Source of the DNA: Actinomycetes bacterium
Lineage (GTDB): Bacteria; Actinomycetota; Actinomycetes; Mycobacteriales; Micromonosporaceae
DNA: 8,009 nucleotides
Direction: 5' to 3'
Assembly: GCA_023437285.1 (NCBI GenBank)
Contig: JAEZGP010000271.1
Coordinates: forward strand, 1 to 8,009
The notes below the pieces were generated by a model. It ran no database searches. It was not told the DNA's origin and saw only the letters and a program-made list of their open reading frames with translations. The position numbers and the translations under genes are program-made. This document shows, piece after piece, positions 3,963-8,009 of the stretch; within the stretch, counting starts at the first letter, position 1, and the number at the start of each line of letters is the position of its first letter.

Positions 3963-6464
3963 ATGAAATCCCTCAGGACCTTCCGGAGACACCGGAAGGC
4001 GCGAGCCGCCGCCGTCGCTGTCGCCGTCGCCGCCACCGCGGTGCTGACGCCGGTGATCGGACGGCTCGCCGCCGCCGACGCGGCCATCTCCGCCAACTAC
4101 GCGGACGCGCTGAGCAAGGCCGTCTGGTTCTACGACGCCCAGCGCCTGGGCAAGCTGCCCGCCAACAACCGCGTCTCCTGGCGCGGCGACAGCTTCCTCA
4201 GCGACGGCGCCGACGTCGGGCTCGACCTCACCGGTGGCTTCGCCGACGCGGGCGACACGATCAAGGCGACCTTCCCGCTCGCCCACACGCTCACCACCCT
4301 GGCGTGGTCCTACGTGGACAACTCGGCGGGCTACAGCGCCGCCGGCCAGAGCAACCACCTGCTGGCCAACCTGCGCTGGGGCATGGACTGGATGATCAAG
4401 GCGCACCCGTCGGCGAACAAGCTGGTCGTCGAGGTCGGTGACCCCACCGAGGACCACAAGCTGTGGGCCGCCGCCGAGCTGCAGACCTATCCCCGCAAGA
4501 CGTACGTGATCGACAGCTCCTGCGGCGGTTCCGAGGTCGCCGCGTCCAGCGCCGCCGCCTTCGCGTCCGCGTCCCTGGCCTTCAAGGCCTCCGACCCGAC
4601 GTACTCGGCGACCCTGCTCACGCACGCCAAGCAGCTCTACACGTTCGCCGACACGGTACGCGGCAAGTACACCACCTGCGTGCCGGTCATGTCGGCGTTC
4701 TACGACTCGTGGAGCGGCTACTACGACGAGCTGACCTGGGGCGCGCTCTGGCTCTACCAGGCCACCAATGACGCGACCTACCTGACCAAGGCGAAGTCGC
4801 TCTACACCAGCCTGCCCAAGACGGGCCAGTCGTCGAGCGACCCGATCGCCTACGCCGGCACGTACGACTGGGACGACAAGACCCAGGCGAGCATCTTCCT
4901 GCTGGCGAAGCTCACCCGCGAGCAGACCTACATCGACGCGGCCAACCGCTGGGCCGACTGGCTCACCGGGCCGAACGGGTACAACGGCGCCAAGGCCACG
5001 TACTCCCCCGGCGGCCAGGTGTTCCACGGCGCCTGGGGCTCCAACCGGTACGCCGCGAACTCCGCGATGCTGGCGCTGGCCTACGCCGACTCGGGCGTCT
5101 TCGACGCCACGCGCGCCACGCGGATGCACGACTTCGCGGTACGCCAGGTCAACTACGTCCTCGGCGACAACCCGCTGTCCCTGTCGTACCTCATCGGCTA
5201 CGGCAGCAAGTACATCCAGATGCCGCACCACCGCGGCGCGCACGGCCCGTGGGGCAACAACCCCGACCAGGACCCGGTCAACAACCGGCACATCCTCTAC
5301 GGCGCCGTGGTCGGCGGGCCCACGTCCGCCAACGACCAGTACGGCACGGAGAAGCGCAGCGACTTCCAGAAGTCCGAGGTCGCCATCGACTACAACGCCG
5401 GCATGACCGGGGCCCTGGCCCGGCTCGCCAAGGAGTACGGCGGCACGCCGTCGGCCATCCCGACGGAAACGCCGGACGGCCCGGAGATGTACGTGCTCGC
5501 CTCGCTCAACCAGGTGGGCACCGGCACGGGTACGAGCTTCTTCGAGATCAAGGCCCTGCTGCAGAACAAGTCGGCGTGGCCGGCCCGGCCGCTGAAGAAC
5601 GGCTCGTACCGGTACTACTTCACGCTCGACGCCGGCTACTCGGCCAGCCAGGTGAGCGTGACGTCCGCCTACAGCCAGTGCCCGACCGCTCCGACGATCA
5701 GCCAGTACTCGGGCAACGTCTACTACGTGACGATCAACTGCACCGGCGTGACGATCGCGCCGACCGGGCAGCCGGACTTCACGAAGGAGACGCAGTTCCG
5801 GGTGATCTTCCCGGGTCCGCACGACCACACCAAGGACTGGTCGTGGGCCGGGGTGAGCACCACGCAGTCCTCGCCCGCCCTGGCGAGCAACATCCAGGTG
5901 TTCGACGGGACGACCGCCGTCTACGGCAACGCCCCGGGCACCGTGACCCCCACGTCCGCGGCACCCACCTCGGTGGCGCCGACGACGACCCGGCCGACGA
6001 CGGCGGCGCCGACCTCGGTGGTGCCCACCTCGGTAGTGCCGACCACGGCCGGGCCCACCACCGCCGGGCCCACCACCGCCGGGCCGACGTCCGCGGCGCC
6101 CACGTCGACGCGGCCCACGACCGGCGCGCCGACCAGCGGGCCGGGAGCCACCTGCAAGGTGGCGTACTCGACGAACGACTGGGGTTCCGGCTTCACCGGC
6201 GCCGTCACGATCACCAACACCGGCACGTCCGCACTGAGCAGTTGGTCGCTGAAGTTCTCCTTCAGCGGCAACCAGCAGGTGACCCAGGGCTGGTCGGCGA
6301 CGTGGTCGCAGAGCGGCACGGCGGTCACCGCGACGAACCTGTCGTGGAACGGTTCCCTGGCGCCCGGCGCGTCGACGAGCATCGGTTTCAACGGAAGTTA
6401 CAGCGGAAGCAACGCGAAACCGACGTCGTTCACGCTCAACGGCTCGGCCTGTTCCCTGGGCTGA
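3963..6464 (+). CDS. Secreted GH9 cellulase with CBM3c-like module and C-terminal CBM2 (processive endoglucanase type)
   Basis: Cellulase of glycoside hydrolase family 9, inverting, predicted extracellular. Residues 1-40 are a signal peptide: basic RRHRKAR, an Ala/Val core, and likely cleavage at ADA|AIS. The GH9 domain spans about 44-490. It has DAGD with D95 and D98 (base side), the signature ending MPHHRGAHG with H422/H423 and R424, and SEVAIDYNAG with the catalytic acid E472. Residues about 507-656 are a CBM3 of the c type directly following GH9 (ASLNQ, FFEIKALLQNKSAWPARPLK), an arrangement known to confer processivity in Thermobifida Cel9A. Residues 660-728 are a Thr/Pro/Ala linker. Residues 731-830 are a CBM2 bounded by C731 and C830, with W740, W777 and W795 as probable surface aromatics. 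Unlike Thermobifida Cel9A there is no fibronectin-III module. The usual DAGDHVKF context is DAGDTIKA here, and C187/C239 may form an extra disulfide, so the domain is somewhat divergent. It is divergent from GH48, its natural synergistic partner, with a CebR box 385 bp upstream. Family and architecture are very secure; processivity is inferred. Confidence 0.96.
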   Translation: MKSLRTFRRHRKARAAAVAVAVAATAVLTPVIGRLAAADAAISANYADALSKAVWFYDAQRLGKLPANNRVSWRGDSFLSDGADVGLDLTGGFADAGDTIKATFPLAHTLTTLAWSYVDNSAGYSAAGQSNHLLANLRWGMDWMIKAHPSANKLVVEVGDPTEDHKLWAAAELQTYPRKTYVIDSSCGGSEVAASSAAAFASASLAFKASDPTYSATLLTHAKQLYTFADTVRGKYTTCVPVMSAFYDSWSGYYDELTWGALWLYQATNDATYLTKAKSLYTSLPKTGQSSSDPIAYAGTYDWDDKTQASIFLLAKLTREQTYIDAANRWADWLTGPNGYNGAKATYSPGGQVFHGAWGSNRYAANSAMLALAYADSGVFDATRATRMHDFAVRQVNYVLGDNPLSLSYLIGYGSKYIQMPHHRGAHGPWGNNPDQDPVNNRHILYGAVVGGPTSANDQYGTEKRSDFQKSEVAIDYNAGMTGALARLAKEYGGTPSAIPTETPDGPEMYVLASLNQVGTGTGTSFFEIKALLQNKSAWPARPLKNGSYRYYFTLDAGYSASQVSVTSAYSQCPTAPTISQYSGNVYYVTINCTGVTIAPTGQPDFTKETQFRVIFPGPHDHTKDWSWAGVSTTQSSPALASNIQVFDGTTAVYGNAPGTVTPTSAAPTSVAPTTTRPTTAAPTSVVPTSVVPTTAGPTTAGPTTAGPTSAAPTSTRPTTGAPTSGPGATCKVAYSTNDWGSGFTGAVTITNTGTSALSSWSLKFSFSGNQQVTQGWSATWSQSGTAVTATNLSWNGSLAPGASTSIGFNGSYSGSNAKPTSFTLNGSACSLG
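5940..6143 (+). repeat. Repetitive Thr/Pro/Ala linker region of the GH9 protein
   Basis: Residues 660-728 are a low-complexity linker of degenerate five-residue units (PTSAA, PTSVV, PTTAG), probably O-glycosylated and flexible, between the CBM3 and the CBM2. At DNA level GGGCCCACCACCGCC occurs twice in direct tandem at 6051-6080, flanked by close variants. The unit differs from the SSVPTSRPPT repeat in the GH48 linker, so the two linkers expanded independently. Confidence 0.9.
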
Positions 6465-6471
6465 ACAGCCC

Positions 6472-6486
6472 GTCCCCGGCGGGGAC
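6472..6486 (+). terminator. Terminator-like hairpin after the GH9 gene
   Basis: GTCCCC-GGC-GGGGAC begins 7 nt after the GH9 stop codon and forms a perfect 6-bp stem with a 3-nt loop. CC/GG pairs at 6470-6471 and 6489-6490 can add to it past a 2-nt bulge. There is no T-tract, as is common in actinomycetes. Position and the presence of a separate operator before the next gene support a transcript end or partial termination here. Confidence 0.5.
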
Positions 6487-6558
6487 ACGGCGTCCACCCC
6501 GTGCCCCCGCCACACCACCCCGCCACAAAAGGACGCGCTCCGGCACAATAACGGTACG

Positions 6559-6572
6559 TGGGAGCGCTCCCA
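6559..6572. promoter_or_regulatory. Perfect CebR/CelR-type operator (box 3) before the beta-glucosidase
   Basis: TGGGAGCGCTCCCA matches the CebR/CelR palindrome at all 14 positions. It sits 23 bp before the start codon and 10 bp before the ribosome-binding site. AT-richer sequence just upstream (CACAAT at 6544-6549) may act as a -10, placing the box around the transcription start; no clear -35 was found. An intracellular beta-glucosidase gene behind this operator parallels bglC of Streptomyces, which is under CebR control. Confidence 0.92.
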
Positions 6573-6582
6573 AAGATCAGGT

Positions 6583-6588
6583 AGGAGG
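6583..6588 (+). promoter_or_regulatory. Ribosome-binding site of the beta-glucosidase gene
   Basis: AGGAGG lies 7 nt before the ATG at 6596. It fixes the start; the frame is open for more than 1.3 kb further upstream, but that part overlaps the GH9 gene in another frame and is not coding. Confidence 0.9.
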
Positions 6589-6595
6589 CACCAGC

Positions 6596-7969
6596 ATGGA
6601 CGCGAGCGAACCGCCCGCACACCGATCGGCACTGGACGTGGACACCCCCCTCGGGCTGGCCTTTCCGGACGGCTTCGCCTGGGGAGCGGCAACGTCCGCG
6701 TTCCAGATCGAGGGCGCGGCGCGGCTCGACGGCCGCGGTGACTCGGTCTGGGACACGTTCTGCCGCACGCCCGGCAAGATCCAGGGCGACCACAACGGCG
6801 ACATCGCCGCCGACCACTACAACCGCGTACCCGACGACGTGGCCCTGATGAAGCAGCTGGGGCTACAGACATACCGGTTCTCCATCGCCTGGCCGCGCAT
6901 CATGCCCGACGGCTCCGGCCCGGCCAACCAGCGCGGCCTCGACTTCTACAAGCGCCTCGTCGACCAGCTGCACGCCCACGGCATCACGCCGATGGCCACG
7001 CTGTTCCACTGGGACCTGCCCCAGGCGCTGCAGGACAAGGGCGGCTGGGAGTCGCGCGACGTGGCGTACCTCTTCGCCGACTACGCCGAGGTGCTCTACC
7101 GCGAGCTCGGCGACGCGGTGCCCACCTGGCTCACCATCAACGAGCCCAAGACGGTGGTGCAGAACGGATACCTGCGGGGCCACCACGCACCCGGCTTCAC
7201 CGACGAGGGCGCCGCGTACCTCGTCGCGCACCATCTGCAGCTGGCGCACGGGCTCGGCGTGCAGGCGTACCGCGCGAGCGGGCTGTCCGGCCGGATCGGC
7301 CCGGCGCTGAACCTGCACCCGTGCTACCCCATGGACGACGACGAGAAGACGCTCACCGCCACCCGCCTGTACGACGGGTACGAGAACCGCCTGTACCTGG
7401 ACTCCATCGTGCACGGGCACTACCCCGAGGATGTGCTCGCCGACCTGGGCGAGGACAGCCGCATGGTGCAGGGCATCCGCTCGGGCGACCTGGCGATCAT
7501 CTCCTCGCCGATCGACCTGCTGGCCGTGCAGTACTACTGCCCGCTCTACATCGACTGCGACGGCGAGTGCGTCACCAAGCTGCCGACGTCGCAGGCGAGC
7601 TGGCAGCAGATCTACCCCGAGGGCATGTACGACATCCTTACCCGGGTGCACCGCGAGTACGGCGGGCTGCCGATCACCATCACCGAGAACGGCCTGCCCA
7701 CCCTCCACGAGCCCAACGGCGACGGATCGGTGGACGATCTGGAGCGCGTACAGTTCCTGCGCGACCACTTCGCCGCCGCGCACCGCGCCGTCGCGGAGGG
7801 GGTGCGGCTGGAGAGCTACCACGTGTGGTCCCTGATGGACAACTTCGAGTGGGAGCAGGGCTACGGCCAGCGGTGGGGCCTCATCCACGTCGACTACGAC
7901 ACCCTGCGGCGTACGCCCAAGCGCAGCGCCCTGTGGTACAAGAACGTCATCGCGCGCAACGGCGTGTGA
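6596..7969 (+). CDS. Cytoplasmic GH1 beta-glucosidase (cellobiase)
   Basis: Retaining beta-glucosidase of family 1 that hydrolyses cellobiose and short cello-oligosaccharides to glucose. At 457 aa it is the normal length for a bacterial GH1 single-domain (beta/alpha)8 barrel. FQIEGA provides Q37; FHWDLPQAL provides H138 and W139; TINEP provides the acid/base E183; ITENG provides the nucleophile E364; NFEWEQGY contributes E418 and W419 to the glucose-binding subsite. All expected key residues are present. There is no signal peptide or membrane segment, so the enzyme is predicted intracellular and must depend on sugar uptake. It follows the GH9 gene on the same strand after 131 bp, which hold a terminator-like hairpin and a perfect CebR box, so it has its own regulated transcript, perhaps with read-through from GH9. 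It resembles bglC of Streptomyces in location class and regulation; orthology was not tested. Other beta-glycosides (beta-galactosides, aryl glucosides) could also be substrates. Confidence 0.96.
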   Translation: MDASEPPAHRSALDVDTPLGLAFPDGFAWGAATSAFQIEGAARLDGRGDSVWDTFCRTPGKIQGDHNGDIAADHYNRVPDDVALMKQLGLQTYRFSIAWPRIMPDGSGPANQRGLDFYKRLVDQLHAHGITPMATLFHWDLPQALQDKGGWESRDVAYLFADYAEVLYRELGDAVPTWLTINEPKTVVQNGYLRGHHAPGFTDEGAAYLVAHHLQLAHGLGVQAYRASGLSGRIGPALNLHPCYPMDDDEKTLTATRLYDGYENRLYLDSIVHGHYPEDVLADLGEDSRMVQGIRSGDLAIISSPIDLLAVQYYCPLYIDCDGECVTKLPTSQASWQQIYPEGMYDILTRVHREYGGLPITITENGLPTLHEPNGDGSVDDLERVQFLRDHFAAAHRAVAEGVRLESYHVWSLMDNFEWEQGYGQRWGLIHVDYDTLRRTPKRSALWYKNVIARNGV

Positions 7970-7971
7970 TC

Positions 7972-7999
7972 TCGTCGCTCTTCCGGCCGGCGCCGACGA
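7972..7999 (+). terminator. Weak hairpin after the beta-glucosidase gene
   Basis: TCGTCG at 7972-7977 can pair with CGACGA at 7994-7999, and the enclosed CCGGCCGG is itself self-complementary. It starts 3 nt past the stop codon and has no T-tract. The window ends 10 bp later, so a better terminator may lie outside. Confidence 0.25.
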
Positions 8000-8009
8000 C
8001 CCCTCGCGG

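Noticed and set aside
5249..6595. An upstream extension of the beta-glucosidase frame
   Set aside because: It runs through the GH9 gene in another frame and through the operator; the ATG at 6596 has an ideal ribosome-binding site and leaves a normal-length GH1 protein.
3888..6872. A very long minus-strand open frame antisense to GH9 and the start of GH1
   Set aside because: It spans two well-supported genes on the other strand plus the intergenic operator and has no recognisable domain; it is a shadow of GC-biased codon use.
1..8009. Mobile element, tRNA or attachment site
   Set aside because: No transposase, integrase, tRNA-like cloverleaf or flanking terminal repeats were seen; base composition looks uniform across the three genes.

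Overview
This window reads as a cellulose-degradation locus from a high-GC actinomycete. Coding sequence is strongly G/C-ending, the secreted enzymes carry family 2 cellulose-binding modules and Pro/Thr/Ser-rich linkers, and three copies of the 14-bp palindrome TGGGAGCGCTCCCA (the CebR/CelR operator of Streptomyces and Thermobifida) lie upstream of the genes. The linker style and gene set would fit a Micromonosporaceae member (Micromonospora/Actinoplanes type), but that assignment is an inference from general appearance.

Layout. Positions 29-3145, minus strand: a secreted GH48 exocellulase (1038 aa) built as signal peptide, CBM2, a linker of five 10-residue repeats, two Ig-like beta-sandwich modules, then GH48. 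Positions 3146-3962: an 817-bp divergent intergenic region without a credible gene. It holds two CebR-type boxes, a good GH48 promoter whose spacer is occupied by one of the boxes, and, on the GH9 side, a run of hairpins and an orphan Shine-Dalgarno sequence. Positions 3963-6464, plus strand: a secreted GH9 cellulase (833 aa; signal peptide, GH9, CBM3c-like module, Thr/Pro-rich linker, CBM2). Positions 6465-6595: a short intergenic region with a terminator-like hairpin and a perfect CebR box. Positions 6596-7969, plus strand: a GH1 beta-glucosidase (457 aa) with no signal peptide. The window ends 40 bp later.

How it works together (established for the families, inferred here): GH48 attacks cellulose processively from chain ends, and GH9-CBM3c enzymes are typically processive endoglucanases that synergise with GH48. 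The released cellobiose is imported (the transporter is not in this window) and split to glucose in the cytoplasm by the GH1 enzyme. All three promoters carry the same operator, so they probably respond together to cellobiose through a CebR/CelR-type LacI-family repressor encoded elsewhere.

The enzymes belong to known families. The least explained part is the roughly 400-nt GH9 leader (about 3583-3962). It contains a perfect 15-bp stem, a 10-of-11-bp stem, a perfect 11-bp stem whose loop can pair with downstream sequence, a strong Shine-Dalgarno sequence with no start codon, and a GC stem next to the real ribosome-binding site. It is a candidate structured regulatory RNA, not a demonstrated one.
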